Of a DNA stretch of 64,000 nt, positions 43,370-52,631 are shown piece after piece. Made by a program: the position numbers and the translations under genes. The notes below the pieces were generated by a model. It did no database searches. It saw nothing but the letters and a program-made list of their open reading frames with translations, and was not told the origin of the DNA. The DNA lies in NCBI GenBank assembly GCA_030536555.1, contig JAUNPU010000001.1, forward strand, positions 171,814 to 235,813, read 5' to 3'. The first letter of the stretch is position 1; every line of letters starts with the position of its first letter. The DNA comes from Eubacteriales bacterium (GTDB lineage Bacteria; Bacillota; Clostridia; Lachnospirales; Lachnospiraceae).

Positions 43370-43452
43370 TCAGAAAATGCGTTACTGGCGCGTTCCTGTC
43401 ATAGGACAACTCCCCATATCCTCTAGGGACAAAATTTAATATTCTCAGTATA

Positions 43453-43496
43453 AGAGACCTTGTGTGAGTTTAAACGCTCATTAGAGGTCTCTTTTT
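43453..43496 (+). terminator. Terminator of the purine transformylase gene
   Basis: AGAGACCT (43453-43460) pairs with AGGTCTCT (43485-43492) with a GAG/CTC inner stem, followed by TTTT. Confidence 0.75.
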
Positions 43497-43689
43497 ATGT
43501 TTCAGGGAGAGTGGGGAGTTTAGAAAAAGTGCTTATTTTACAAGGAAAATGAGGGTTTATGAGGGAGTGGAGGTGATAAATCAATATTGCCAATTCGCCA
43601 CCCCTCCTTTCCAAATAGAGGATGCGTGAAAGTGTCCTTTTGAGGATGCTTGACTTTATCCTATGATAGTTCCCTGATATACATCGCAA

Positions 43690-43724
43690 AAAAAGAGGAG
43701 GCATGTCCGGATGGACATGTCTCC
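43690..43724 (-). terminator. Terminator of azlCD
   Basis: A 12-bp stem (43697-43708 with 43713-43724, one G-T pair) with a GGAT-type loop. On the minus strand it is followed by TCTTTTTTTGC. Confidence 0.85.
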
Positions 43725-43759
43725 TTTGCGCATAATCCTGTATCAAACATCATCCTGCA

Positions 43760-44092
43760 TCAAACAGAAAAAATCGTCTGAATCAGCACCATATAACAGA
43801 TTGTCCCGCCTGCAATGGAGATGAGCATCTGGCGTTTCCACAGGTGCAGTGTGATGGTGGCTGCGATGGCAATCAGCTCCGGCAGACCGTGGGAGCCGGT
43901 CAGGATGCTTACGTTTTTCAGGCAGTATATGACAAGCATGCCGAAGATCGCAGCGGGGAGTGCCTTGCCGAGATACTGAATGTACCCGGGAGTGGGCTTT
44001 TTTGAGGAAAATACGAGAAATGGCAGGAAGCGGGTTGCCATGGTTCCCAGTACGCAAAGGGCTATGGTTATTATCTGCTGTGTGAGTGTCAT
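43760..44092 (-). CDS. azlD: AzlD-family branched-chain amino acid exporter subunit
   Basis: A 110-residue, four-helix membrane protein ([42 protein letters not shown]). It works with AzlC to export branched-chain amino acids or analogues. Its start overlaps the azlC stop by 4 bp. It fits the many branched-chain amino acid genes elsewhere in the window. Confidence 0.88.
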   Translation of the reverse strand: MTLTQQIITIALCVLGTMATRFLPFLVFSSKKPTPGYIQYLGKALPAAIFGMLVIYCLKNVSILTGSHGLPELIAIAATITLHLWKRQMLISIAGGTICYMVLIQTIFSV

Positions 44093-44784
44093 TTCAGTCC
44101 ACCTGACCTTTCGAGTGGATTCTTAAACAGTGTCAGTCCGGCAAGGATGCAGAGCATGGTCGGAATCATGAACTGATCGGCACCGAAGCACAGGCGGCAG
44201 AGCAGGGCGCTGCCAAGACCGAGCCATGCGGTAGTATGCTGCTGCTCCTTCATCCACTGCTCCATAAAAATGACCACAAACATGGCGGTCATCACGAAGT
44301 CAAGTCCGGTGGTGTCGAAGTGGAGAAGAGACCCCACAAGCCCTCCGATGGTCGCCCCGGAGAACCAGTACAGATGGTTCAGAAGAGTGACGAAGAAGTA
44401 AAACCAGCCCTTGTCAACATCCGGCGGAATATCGGCAGTGTAATTGATGGAAAAGGTCTCGTCGCACATGCCGAATATGAGATAGAACTTTTTCCAGCCC
44501 ATTCCCCGGAAGCGGTCAAGCATGGAGATCCCGTAGAACAGATGCCTTGCCTGAATCACCAGCGCCATAATGAGGGTCTGGACCGGCGCGAAGGGCGCTA
44601 ACAGCATGGAGACGGCAATGAACTCCAGAGAGCCGCCAAAGATCGTGAGACTCATGAGCATGGGATACAAGAAGGAAAAGCCGGATACATTCATGTAAAT
44701 ACCGTAAGCCAGTCCCAGAAACCAGAATCCTGCAAAGATGGGAATGGTGTAGGGGAAGGCTGCCTTGAATGCTTTTAATTTCAT
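44089..44784 (-). CDS. azlC: AzlC-family branched-chain amino acid exporter subunit
   Basis: A 231-residue membrane protein with about seven helices. AzlC signatures are FAGFWLGLAYGI-like at residues 17-30 ([15 protein letters not shown]), [13 protein letters not shown] and [17 protein letters not shown]. It forms the large subunit of the AzlCD exporter. AAAGGTGG precedes the start. Confidence 0.9.
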   Translation of the reverse strand: MKLKAFKAAFPYTIPIFAGFWFLGLAYGIYMNVSGFSFLYPMLMSLTIFGGSLEFIAVSMLLAPFAPVQTLIMALVIQARHLFYGISMLDRFRGMGWKKFYLIFGMCDETFSINYTADIPPDVDKGWFYFFVTLLNHLYWFSGATIGGLVGSLLHFDTTGLDFVMTAMFVVIFMEQWMKEQQHTTAWLGLGSALLCRLCFGADQFMIPTMLCILAGLTLFKNPLERSGGLK

Positions 44785-44835
44785 AAGCGAATTCCACCTT
44801 TAACTAAGTAATATAAAACGAAAAATACACGGATG

Positions 44836-44864
44836 AGTGTAGCATGGTTTCAGGTATAAAACAA
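44836..44864 (-). promoter_or_regulatory. Promoter of azlCD
   Basis: Minus strand: TTGTTT (44859-44864), 17 bp, TACACT (44836-44841) with an extended TG motif before it. Confidence 0.55.
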
Positions 44865-44918
44865 GTGGGAAGAAAGGATTACCTGTGTATTAAGTTTTTA
44901 TAAAGTACGGCAATTTCA

Positions 44919-44948
44919 TTGCATATCTGACAATTTCACGATAGAATA
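44919..44948 (+). promoter_or_regulatory. Promoter of hflKC
   Basis: TTGCAT (44919-44924), 18 bp, TAGAAT (44943-44948), 55 bp before the hflK start. Confidence 0.5.
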
Positions 44949-45003
44949 GCGGTATTACACAATTCAAAGACAGATGGAGTCAGGAAAAGGGGAGATTATA
45001 ACG

Positions 45004-46266
45004 ATGAATCAGAATCCATTTGGCAACAATCCGTTTGGCGGCAATCAGAATCCGTTTAATGGACAGAACCCGTTCGAGGATATTCTAAACAAGATCCGGG
45101 AACAGGAGCAGAAGAATGCACAGAACAGGCAGAATCAGAATTCTGGGCAGAAGCCGGAGCAGGGACCGGAGAAGTTCGATTCCAGCGGCAGACCGGTGAG
45201 AAAGAGACCGTCCTTCAAGGGGCTTGGTGTGGCGCTGGCAGCGGCGGTGCTGGTATTTGCCGGCATGAACTGTTACTATGTGCTGGACGAGGAGAATTAT
45301 GCGGTGGTGACTACTCTGGGCAATCCGCAGGCTGAGACTCAGGCGGGACTTCACTTCAAGATTCCATTTATCCAGAATGTGAGACTGGTGTCCAAGGGCA
45401 TCAAGGGGCTGCCGATCGGCTATATTCCGGAGACGGGAGAGGCGATTGAGGAGGAGTCCATCATGATCACCAAGGACTTCAACTTTGTTGAGACGGATTT
45501 CTATCTGGAATATATGGTGTCGGATCCGGTGAAGTATCTGTACGCATCGGTGGAGCCGGAGGCGACGCTTAAGATGCTGGCCCAGTCCTACATCCGTGAT
45601 ACGGTGGGCGTCTACAATGTGGATGATGTGATTACCACGGGAAAAGCGGTGATCCAGTCGGAGATTAAGGAGAAGCTGACCAATCGGATGATTGAGGAGG
45701 ATATCGGCCTTTCCGTGGTCAATATTACCATCCAGGATGCATTTCCGCCGACCACAGAGGTCATGAATGCATTTAAGAATGTGGAAAATGCAAAGCAGGG
45801 CAAGGAGACAGCCATTAACAACGCCAACAAGGATCGAAATGAGAAGATTCCGCAGGCGGAGGCTGAGTGCGACCAGATCATCAAGAATGCGGAGGCGCAG
45901 AAGCAGGCGCGTATCAATGAGGCACAGGGTCAGGTATCCCGATTTGAGCAGATGTATGCGGAGTACAGCAAGTATCCGCTGATCACCAAGCAGCGTATGT
46001 TCTATGAGACCATGGAGGATGTGCTGCCGAATATGAAGGTATATCTGGTGGACGAGAGCGGCACCCAGAAGATGCTGCCCTTGGACAGCTTTACGGCATC
46101 CATGCAGAGCGGAGGCGCCACCGGCGGAGCAGCAGGAAGCGGAAATGGTGGTGCAGCAGGAAGCGGAGCGGCAGGAAATGCGACCGGTGGAAGCAATGGC
46201 AACGCGGCAGGTGGTACCGGTCAGAACAATAACACAGCGCAGACGAGTCCGTCTGCCGGTAACTAG
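45004..46266 (+). CDS. hflK: HflK-type SPFH-domain membrane protein
   Basis: A 420-residue protein. The Asn/Gly/Phe-rich N-terminus (repeats of NPFGGNQNPF type) precedes one transmembrane helix (about residues 74-95). An SPFH/prohibitin domain follows (EENYAVVTTLGNP ... AQSYIRDTVGVYNVDDVI), then a coiled coil (about 255-315) and a Gly/Ala/Asn-rich tail of about 60 residues. With HflC it forms a ring complex on the membrane that restrains FtsH protease. ATG 45004 follows GGGGAG. Confidence 0.88.
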   Translation: MNQNPFGNNPFGGNQNPFNGQNPFEDILNKIREQEQKNAQNRQNQNSGQKPEQGPEKFDSSGRPVRKRPSFKGLGVALAAAVLVFAGMNCYYVLDEENYAVVTTLGNPQAETQAGLHFKIPFIQNVRLVSKGIKGLPIGYIPETGEAIEEESIMITKDFNFVETDFYLEYMVSDPVKYLYASVEPEATLKMLAQSYIRDTVGVYNVDDVITTGKAVIQSEIKEKLTNRMIEEDIGLSVVNITIQDAFPPTTEVMNAFKNVENAKQGKETAINNANKDRNEKIPQAEAECDQIIKNAEAQKQARINEAQGQVSRFEQMYAEYSKYPLITKQRMFYETMEDVLPNMKVYLVDESGTQKMLPLDSFTASMQSGGATGGAAGSGNGGAAGSGAAGNATGGSNGNAAGGTGQNNNTAQTSPSAGN

Positions 46267-46277
46267 GAGGTGGCAGC

Positions 46278-47147
46278 ATGAAGAAAACAGCAAAGTTAAT
46301 CAGTGGATTTCTGGTACTGGCGATAGTGATGGTGCTTGGTTCTTCTCTGGTGGTCACCTACCCCAACGAGTATAAGCTGATCCGCCAGTTCGGTGAGATC
46401 GTCAATGTGGTGGAGACACCGGGAGTGTCCTTCAAGATTCCATTTGTACAGAGCAGTTCCTCACTTCCGAAGGCGCTGCAGATTTATGATATTCCCAAGT
46501 CGGATGTCATTACCAAGGATAAGAAGAGCATGATCGCAGATGCATTTGTGCTGTGGAAAATCTCGGATCCGGTGCTGTTCACCCGTCATCTGAACGGGCA
46601 GGTGGCGCAGGCCCAGTCCCGAATCTCGGCTTCCGTGTTCTCGTCCATGAAGTCCGTGATCTCCAATATGGACCAGTCGGAGATCATCGAGAACCGTGAC
46701 GGCAAGCTGGCGCTGGACATCAGCGGCAATATCGGAAGCTCTCTGGATGAGTACGGCATCGAGGTGTTGGCGGTGGAGACCAAGTCTCTGGACATTCCGG
46801 ATGACAACAAGCAGTCCGTGTACGAGCGCATGATTTCCGAGCGAAATAACATCGCGGCATCCTTCACGGCGCAGGGTAATTCTTCTGCCCAGAAGATCAA
46901 GAATGACACCACCAAGGAGGTGTCGGTGATGAAGTCCGAGGCGAAGGCGGAGGCAGAGAAGATCAAGGCAGAAGGCGAGGCACAGTACATGCAGATTCTG
47001 TCCGGCGCCTACAACGATGCGTCCAAGGCGGATTTCTACAACTTTGTCCGCTCCCTGGATGCGGCGAAGGCATCTCTTAAGAACGGCAATAACACGCTGA
47101 TTCTGGATAAGAGTTCACCGATCTCTCAGATTTTCTACGGATATTGA
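46278..47147 (+). CDS. hflC: HflC-type SPFH-domain membrane protein
   Basis: A 289-residue protein with an N-terminal transmembrane helix (LISGFLVLAIVMVLGSSLVV). The SPFH domain (YPNEYKLIRQFGEIVNVVETPGVSFKIPFVQ, IADAFVLWKISDPVLF) and a coiled coil rich in Ala/Glu/Lys (SEAKAEAEKIKAEGEAQYM) follow. It is the partner of HflK, encoded 11 bp after it in the same operon. Confidence 0.9.
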   Translation: MKKTAKLISGFLVLAIVMVLGSSLVVTYPNEYKLIRQFGEIVNVVETPGVSFKIPFVQSSSSLPKALQIYDIPKSDVITKDKKSMIADAFVLWKISDPVLFTRHLNGQVAQAQSRISASVFSSMKSVISNMDQSEIIENRDGKLALDISGNIGSSLDEYGIEVLAVETKSLDIPDDNKQSVYERMISERNNIAASFTAQGNSSAQKIKNDTTKEVSVMKSEAKAEAEKIKAEGEAQYMQILSGAYNDASKADFYNFVRSLDAAKASLKNGNNTLILDKSSPISQIFYGY

Positions 47148-47163
47148 TGGACGGGGGAAAGTG

Positions 47164-47201
47164 GATTTCATAAGGATCAACAGATTTCATAAGGACCAAC
47201 A
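47164..47201 (+). repeat. Tandem duplication of a 19-bp unit
   Basis: GATTTCATAAGGATCAACA is directly repeated (47164-47182 and 47183-47201) with one substitution, in the gap after hflC. Confidence 0.8.
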
Positions 47202-47209
47202 GGATGGAG

Positions 47210-47271
47210 AGCCATCGAAGCAGACCTGCGGGGAGTATTTCCCGGATGCAGGGCTGCTTTGGTGGCTTTTT
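47210..47271 (+). terminator. Terminator of hflKC
   Basis: A 20-bp imperfect stem (47210-47229 with 47248-47267) contains a GGGGA/TCCC inner hairpin and is followed by TTTTT. Confidence 0.75.
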
Positions 47272-47392
47272 GATGCAGGGGAAATTGTGCTTTGCTGGCA
47301 GGTTATCTATATACAAGCGCGGGAAACAATGGTAAAATAGGCATGATATTTTGGATAGAGCCATATCCGAACGTAACAGGAGGTTGCAAACG

Positions 47393-48571
47393 ATGTTAAT
47401 AAGTCTTGCTTATATGCTGCTTTTGGGAATGTTTCTGGCCTGGTGCTGCAAGAAAATGCGCCTGCCGGGGCTTCTGGGAATGATATTTACGGGAATTCTG
47501 CTGGGACCGTATATGTTCAATCTGATTGACGGGTCCATTCTGGATATTTCGTCGGAGCTGCGGCGAATCGCGCTGATCATCATTCTGACCAGAGCAGGAC
47601 TATCGCTGAATCTGGCGGACTTAAAGAAGGTTGGGCGGCCGGCGATTCTGATGTGCTTTGTGCCGGCGTGCTTTGAGATGGCGGGGATGGTGCTGCTGGC
47701 GCCGAAGCTTCTGGGAATCACGGTGCTGGAAGCAGCCATCATGGGCGCTGTGGTGGCGGCAGTGTCACCGGCGGTTATCGTGCCAAAGATGATCAGACTG
47801 ATGGAAGAGGAGTACGGGACAAAGCAGGGGATTCCGCAGATGATACTGGCGGGAGCTTCGGTGGACGATGTATTTGTCATCGTCATGTTCACGGCATTTA
47901 CGGGAATCGCCCAGGGTGGCAGTGCCTCAGCGGGGGATTTCGTGCGGATTCCGGTGGCGATTGCAGCGGGAATGGCGGCAGGCATGCTGATCGGGGTGCT
48001 GCTGGCGAAATACTTTGAGAAAATTCATATCCGGGATACGGTGAAGGTGGCGATCGTGCTGTCAATCTGCTTTATTCTGGTGATACTGGAGGACGCATAT
48101 GGCACGGTGGTGCCGTTCTCGGGACTGATTGCGGTGATGGGAATCGGAATTGCCCTGCAGAAGAAGCGAAATGTGGTGGCGAAGCGTCTTTCGGTGAAGT
48201 TCAACAAGCTGTGGGTCGTGGCGGAGATCATGCTGTTCGTGCTGGTGGGTGCGACGGTGAATCTGAACTATGCGGCGGCAGCGGGAATTGCGCCGGTGGT
48301 CCTGATCTTCGGTGTGCTGGTGTTCCGGGGGCTTGGCGTGCTGTGCTGCGTGGCACGGACGCCTCTTAACTGGAAGGAGCGGTGCTTCTGCGTGCTGGGC
48401 TACATGCCCAAGGCGACGGTGCAGGCAGCCATCGGCGGACTGCCCCTTGCCATGGGGCTGCAGTGTGGCAATATCGTGCTGACGGTGGCGGTTCTGGCGA
48501 TTCTGATCACGGCGCCCCTGGGGGCATTTCTGATCGATTTGACTTATCGGAAGTGGCTGAGCCATCAATAA
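47393..48571 (+). CDS. Cation:proton antiporter (CPA family)
   Basis: A 392-residue membrane protein with about twelve helices, including the signatures GLLGMIFTGILLGPYMF, LTRAGLSLNL and GAVVAAVSPAVIVPKM, plus ASVDDVFVIVMFTAF, where the Asp pair lies in the ion path. The ending GYMPKATVQAAIGGLP is typical of NhaP/CPA exchangers. It exchanges Na+ or K+ for protons. AGGAGG precedes the ATG at 47393. Confidence 0.88.
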   Translation: MLISLAYMLLLGMFLAWCCKKMRLPGLLGMIFTGILLGPYMFNLIDGSILDISSELRRIALIIILTRAGLSLNLADLKKVGRPAILMCFVPACFEMAGMVLLAPKLLGITVLEAAIMGAVVAAVSPAVIVPKMIRLMEEEYGTKQGIPQMILAGASVDDVFVIVMFTAFTGIAQGGSASAGDFVRIPVAIAAGMAAGMLIGVLLAKYFEKIHIRDTVKVAIVLSICFILVILEDAYGTVVPFSGLIAVMGIGIALQKKRNVVAKRLSVKFNKLWVVAEIMLFVLVGATVNLNYAAAAGIAPVVLIFGVLVFRGLGVLCCVARTPLNWKERCFCVLGYMPKATVQAAIGGLPLAMGLQCGNIVLTVAVLAILITAPLGAFLIDLTYRKWLSHQ

Positions 48572-48582
48572 AAATCTGACAT

Positions 48583-48623
48583 AAGAGGCACTGGCAGAAA
48601 AAAGATTCCTGCCGGTGCCTCTT
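48583..48623. terminator. Bidirectional hairpin terminator between antiporter and LacI-type genes
   Basis: A 15-bp stem (48583-48597 with 48609-48623, one G-T pair) with an A-rich loop, between convergent stop codons. Neither strand has a strong T-run after the stem. Confidence 0.65.
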
Positions 48624-48637
48624 GTGGTATCAGTATT

Positions 48638-49699
48638 TCAGTTGTATTCGGCTCGAATCTGCGTAATCTCTGAAATATTTTCCTTCAGGATGATCCGGGT
48701 GCGAATGTAGTGGTTTTTGAAACGCGGCGGTTTGTTGGCAGTCAGGTATTCAAACAGAATTTTGACTGCGTTGTAGCCCTGCTCCTGCGGGCACTGTGTG
48801 ATGGTTGCGACGATATTGCCTTTCTGAATCTCAGAGCCAATTTCATCAGAATAGTCGTAACAGATAATCCGTGACTTCTGAAAATAACCGCATTCTTGAA
48901 TCGCCTGTAGATTGCCGCGGCTATAGGCTCCCGGACAGACGAAGAGATTGGTGTCAGGGTGAATCATCAGCGCGTCTTTGGTAATCTGATAATCTCTGAT
49001 ATCGTCGCCGGTCATCTCATAAATATCCTGCAGTTGAATTTGTGGATATTCTTCCATCAGGTGCTGCTTTAAACCGTTGGCACGCAGCGTGTGTCCGTAC
49101 ATCTGAAAGCTGGGGGAGAATAGAAGCAGCTTTCCATTCTCTGGCTTCAGCATGTGGAGCAGACCGGCAGTGACCTGCCCGGCAAGCTCATAGTTGCAGC
49201 CAACATAGCTCAGATAATCGGTATCTTCAATAATGTTAGTCAGGAAAACTACAGGATAGTTCTCACGATGCAGCTCGTTCAGCCGGTCCTTGATCAGTGG
49301 ATTGTTGATGGGGACGATGGCAATGGCATTGGCACCTTCCGCAATGGAACGGTTAATCAGCTCCAGCTGTGCGGCGGCGTTGAAATCGGGACAGGTCCTG
49401 ATCTCGACTGCAATTCCAAAATCCTTAATCTCGTCACGACACTTCTCGATTCCGTGAATAACGTCATCAAAATACAGGTTACGGCTCTGAACATGAAGAA
49501 TCACCGCAATTTTTATATTCTTGTTTCTGGTAGACAGACTTTTGGCAACCGAGTTGGGACGGTAGTCCAGTTCGATTGCAATCTGCTTGATTCGCTGTGC
49601 AACTTTCGGGTCTACACGACCACGATCATGTAATGCCCGGTCTACGGTTCCGGTTGATACGCCGGCCAGTTCTGCAATTTTTTTAATCGTAACAGCCAT
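48638..49699 (-). CDS. LacI-family regulator of the sulfatase/ABC operon
   Basis: A 353-residue LacI protein. The HTH is at residues 1-25 (TIKKIAELAGVSTGTVDRALHDRGRV) and the hinge around 50. The periplasmic-binding-like domain (IAVILHVQSRNLYFDDVIHGIEKC ...) resembles the RbsB/TorT-like sensor branch, and STGTVDRAL is typical of that branch. It is divergent from the importer-sulfatase operon. The same 16-bp operator is present just downstream of its own start point and of the operon start point. ATG 49699 follows GGAGG. Confidence 0.9.
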   Translation of the reverse strand: MAVTIKKIAELAGVSTGTVDRALHDRGRVDPKVAQRIKQIAIELDYRPNSVAKSLSTRNKNIKIAVILHVQSRNLYFDDVIHGIEKCRDEIKDFGIAVEIRTCPDFNAAAQLELINRSIAEGANAIAIVPINNPLIKDRLNELHRENYPVVFLTNIIEDTDYLSYVGCNYELAGQVTAGLLHMLKPENGKLLLFSPSFQMYGHTLRANGLKQHLMEEYPQIQLQDIYEMTGDDIRDYQITKDALMIHPDTNLFVCPGAYSRGNLQAIQECGYFQKSRIICYDYSDEIGSEIQKGNIVATITQCPQEQGYNAVKILFEYLTANKPPRFKNHYIRTRIILKENISEITQIRAEYN

Positions 49700-49719
49700 G
49701 ATATGCCTCCATATAGTGT

Positions 49720-49735
49720 GCGTTTTCGATAACGC
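49720..49735. promoter_or_regulatory. LacI-type operator 1
   Basis: GCGTTTTCGATAACGC lies in the leader of the regulator gene, just after the predicted start point of its promoter; consistent with autorepression. It matches operator 2 at 14 of 16 positions. Confidence 0.75.
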
Positions 49736-49743
49736 TTGTGATA

Positions 49744-49772
49744 ATAATATCAAAAAAAAGTGAGAATGTCAA
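49744..49772 (-). promoter_or_regulatory. Promoter of the LacI-type regulator gene
   Basis: Minus strand: TTGACA (49767-49772), 17 bp, TATTAT (49744-49749). Confidence 0.65.
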
Positions 49773-49864
49773 GGAAACCATACAAAAATATGGTCAAAAT
49801 GAATAAAAATGATGTTGCGTGTTTAGCTGATAATAACAAAAATATGTCAGTTGCACAAAAACCA

Positions 49865-49893
49865 TTGACATTTGAATGTGTAATTTCTATAAT
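49865..49893 (+). promoter_or_regulatory. Promoter of the importer-sulfatase operon
   Basis: TTGACA (49865-49870), 17 bp, TATAAT (49888-49893): full consensus at both boxes, so strong control by a repressor is expected. Confidence 0.8.
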
Positions 49894-49904
49894 CAAACCA
49901 TAAA

Positions 49905-49920
49905 GCGTGTACGATAACGC
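49905..49920. promoter_or_regulatory. LacI-type operator 2
   Basis: GCGTGTACGATAACGC begins about 5 bp after the predicted start point of the operon promoter, a classical position for repression. Confidence 0.75.
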
Positions 49921-49970
49921 AACAAAAACACACAAGAGCAATATAATCACACACCCAGGGAGGTAAAACA

Positions 49971-51035
49971 ATGAAAAAGAGCAGAGTATTAGCAACTGTA
50001 TTATCCGCAGCAATGGCAGCTGGCTTAACAGCATGTGGTTCAGCACCGGCAGGAAACAATGAGAAGGGAGCCGGTGAGGCGGCATCAGAGTACAAAGTGC
50101 TGAATGTCGGCACCATGGCGCTGACCTGTGGTATTCCGGTTCTGTATGCGCAGGAGCAGGGATATTTTGAGGAGGCAGGACTGGATGTTAATGTTGAGCT
50201 GTTTGCCACCGGCGCACCGATCAATGAGGCAATTGCGGCAAATCAGATTGACATTGCAGTATCTGGATTTGCGTCAGTTTATTCTCTGGCAAATGCAAAT
50301 TGCACCTGGCTGGCAGATGTCAACACAACCGGAGGCATGGGATTGTATGCACGTGCAGATTCCGCGATCGCCCAGAACGCAGAAGCAGATGGACTGATTG
50401 GAGATGCTGAGAACCTGAAGGGAATGCAGATTCTGGAACCTCTGGGAACAGCAGTACAGTATATGACAGAGTCCTATGCGGAAAAGTATGGCCTTACTCC
50501 GTCTGATATTAACCAGGTAAATATGGAGTATGCATCTGCATATCAGGCATTTACCACGGGAGAAGCAGATGCGATGGCAGCCAATCCGCCGTATTCCTAT
50601 CAGCTTGAGGAAGGCGGGTATGCAAAGCTCTGCTCCTTTGAAGATGCAACCGGTGTAAATATGTGTGATGGATGCTTCGCTCGCAACGAGGTGGTTGAGA
50701 AGAGACCGGAGGAGGTTCAGCTGTTCATTGACTGTCTGGTGAAGGCCATGGATGACATGCAGGATGACAAGCTCCGCTCCGAATATACCAGAAAGGTCTA
50801 TGATACCAATGCGATTACCTGTTCCGATGCGGATCTGGCACACGAAATCGAGGACCGCGACTATGTAGGAACCGAGGCGATGAAAGAATCCGAATACAAG
50901 CTGGGTGAAGCATGGGTTGCAATCACGGATTTCCTGGTAAATGCAGAGAAGATTACAGCTGACAATGCTCCGAATGTAGAGAAGTCCATTAATCCGTCTT
51001 TCGTATCAAAAACGATCGGAACTGAAGTGAAATAA
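49971..51035 (+). CDS. ABC transporter substrate-binding lipoprotein (NitT/TauT type)
   Basis: A 354-residue lipoprotein: signal peptide with lipobox LTAC (Cys22), then an SsuA/NrtA-like two-lobe domain (LNVGTMALTCGIPVLYAQEQGYFEEAGLDVNVELF, INEAIAANQIDIAVSGF). Related proteins bind sulfonates, taurine, nitrate or aromatic anions. With a sulfatase in the operon, a sulfated organic compound is the likely ligand. AGGGAGG precedes the ATG. Confidence 0.9.
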   Translation: MKKSRVLATVLSAAMAAGLTACGSAPAGNNEKGAGEAASEYKVLNVGTMALTCGIPVLYAQEQGYFEEAGLDVNVELFATGAPINEAIAANQIDIAVSGFASVYSLANANCTWLADVNTTGGMGLYARADSAIAQNAEADGLIGDAENLKGMQILEPLGTAVQYMTESYAEKYGLTPSDINQVNMEYASAYQAFTTGEADAMAANPPYSYQLEEGGYAKLCSFEDATGVNMCDGCFARNEVVEKRPEEVQLFIDCLVKAMDDMQDDKLRSEYTRKVYDTNAITCSDADLAHEIEDRDYVGTEAMKESEYKLGEAWVAITDFLVNAEKITADNAPNVEKSINPSFVSKTIGTEVK

Positions 51036-51058
51036 GAGATCAGATAAAGAGGTCAGAT

Positions 51059-51844
51059 ATGAAAAAGAAAAAAGAAAATTACTGGTGGCTGTCCATTCTT
51101 TCCATTGTTTTGTTTGTGGCAGTCTGGTGGTTCTGCTGTGATATTTTAAAGCTCGCAAGCTCATCCACATTGCCGGGTCCGGTGACGGTGGCGCAGACCT
51201 TTGTGAAGAAGCTTACCAGCACAGCACCGGATGGCGCGACTCTTCCGCAGCACATTTTCTCGTCTCTGAAGATTGCGCTGGGAGGCTGGGCCATGGGAGT
51301 TCTGATTGGAACTCCTCTGGGAATTTTTATGGCGTGGTACAAGAAAGTGGATCTGTTTGTGAGACCGGTGTTTGACCTGCTGCGTCCGGTTCCGGGACTT
51401 GCCTGGATTCCGCTGATGATCATTCTGTTTGGCATCGGTATTACACCAAAGATTGCTACTGTGTTCCTGTCAGCATTTGTGCCCTGTGTCCTGAACTCCT
51501 ATACGGGAATCCGCCAGACAAAAGATGTACATCTCTGGGTGGGACAGACTTTCGGAGCTTCGGATACCCAGATGCTGGTTCACATTGCGGTACCGACAGC
51601 ACTTCCGCTGATTATGACAGGTATTCGTGTTGCACTGGGAGCTGCGTGGACCTGCATCGTGGCAGCAGAAATGCTGGCATCTACCATGGGTCTGGGCTAC
51701 ATGATCCAGCAGGCGCGTGGTATTTACCGTCCGGATATTATTATCTGCGGTATGATCGGTATCGGTGCAATCGGAGCAGTGTTCTCCTGGATTCTGTCTC
51801 TGATTGAAAATACGATTGTGAAAGGAGTACGAAGAGATGGTTAA
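51059..51844 (+). CDS. ABC transporter permease 1 (NitT/TauT type)
   Basis: A 261-residue permease with six helices and the cytoplasmic coupling loop of the SsuC family (QTFGASDTQMLVHIAVPTALPLIMTGIRVALGAAW). It overlaps the second permease gene by 8 bp. The pair probably forms a heterodimer, unlike the homodimeric SsuC/TauC of most relatives. Confidence 0.9.
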   Translation: MKKKKENYWWLSILSIVLFVAVWWFCCDILKLASSSTLPGPVTVAQTFVKKLTSTAPDGATLPQHIFSSLKIALGGWAMGVLIGTPLGIFMAWYKKVDLFVRPVFDLLRPVPGLAWIPLMIILFGIGITPKIATVFLSAFVPCVLNSYTGIRQTKDVHLWVGQTFGASDTQMLVHIAVPTALPLIMTGIRVALGAAWTCIVAAEMLASTMGLGYMIQQARGIYRPDIIICGMIGIGAIGAVFSWILSLIENTIVKGVRRDG

Positions 51845-52631
51845 TCGCTTTCATATAAAGGCAAAGAGCTACGAGAAGACAATCTGCGCAGCCATAGCGA
51901 TATTTGTATTCCTCTGCATCTGGCAGTTGGTGGTAAGCTTTACAAAAGCAGGAATGGTACTGGCAGGACCGATAGAGACACTGGGAGCATTTTTCGGCTC
52001 GATTCTGCAGCCAATCGGAACCCATACAATTGAGGGACATATTTTATGGAGCCTGAGCCGGGTGCTGGTAGGATTTGTCTTTGGATCCTTTGCAGGGGTT
52101 GTGCTGGGAATTCTGATGGGATGGTTCAAGCCAGTATCGGCGTTATTCCGCCCGATATTTGAGATCCTTCGTCCGATTCCGCCGATTGCCTGGATTCCGC
52201 TTTCCATTGTGTGGTTTGGTCTGGGTGAGATGTCAAAGTATTTCCTGATATTTTATTCCGCGTTTTGTGCGGTAACGATGAATGCTTATTCCGGTGTCCG
52301 TTCGGTAGACCCGGAACTGATGGGAGCAGCGAAAATGCTGGGAGCCAATAACCGTCAGGTCTTTACCACGATTGTGCTTCCTTCCTGCATTCCTCAGATC
52401 TTTGCAGGTCTGCAGATTGCAGTAGGAACCTCATGGGCAACGGTGGTTGCGGCAGAAATGGTTCGTTCTTCGGAAGGTGTTGGCTGGGTCATTATCAAGG
52501 GACAGGACAGCAACAGTACCGTACAAATCCTGGTAGGAATCGTGGCAATCGGAATTGTAGGCTATATTCTGGCAGTTACCATGAGAGCGATTGAGGCCAG
52601 ACTTTGCAGATGGAGTGTGAGAGGCAAATGA
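51837..52631 (+). CDS. ABC transporter permease 2 (NitT/TauT type)
   Basis: A 264-residue paralogue of the first permease (coupling loop AAKMLGANNRQVFTTIVLPSCIPQIFAGLQIAVGTSW; RPIPPIAWIPLSIVWFG in a helix). It ends in a 4-bp overlap with the first ATPase gene. Confidence 0.9.
   Translation: MVNRFHIKAKSYEKTICAAIAIFVFLCIWQLVVSFTKAGMVLAGPIETLGAFFGSILQPIGTHTIEGHILWSLSRVLVGFVFGSFAGVVLGILMGWFKPVSALFRPIFEILRPIPPIAWIPLSIVWFGLGEMSKYFLIFYSAFCAVTMNAYSGVRSVDPELMGAAKMLGANNRQVFTTIVLPSCIPQIFAGLQIAVGTSWATVVAAEMVRSSEGVGWVIIKGQDSNSTVQILVGIVAIGIVGYILAVTMRAIEARLCRWSVRGK

Larger units (their letters stand above)
43370..43759. other. Gene-free stretch with terminators and an imperfect inverted repeat
   Basis: No convincing gene lies in these 390 bp. 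Besides the two terminators it contains a 29-bp imperfect inverted repeat, 43395-43423 against 43642-43670, with a conserved core TCATAGGA/TCCTATGA and GAGGAT ends. The roughly 220 bp between the arms could be a decayed small insertion unit. Confidence 0.5.

Noticed and set aside
43545..43630. Small peptide gene in the purH-azlD gap
   Set aside because: A frame of about 26 codons exists after AAGGAAA but has no recognisable feature and lies inside a probable decayed repeat unit.
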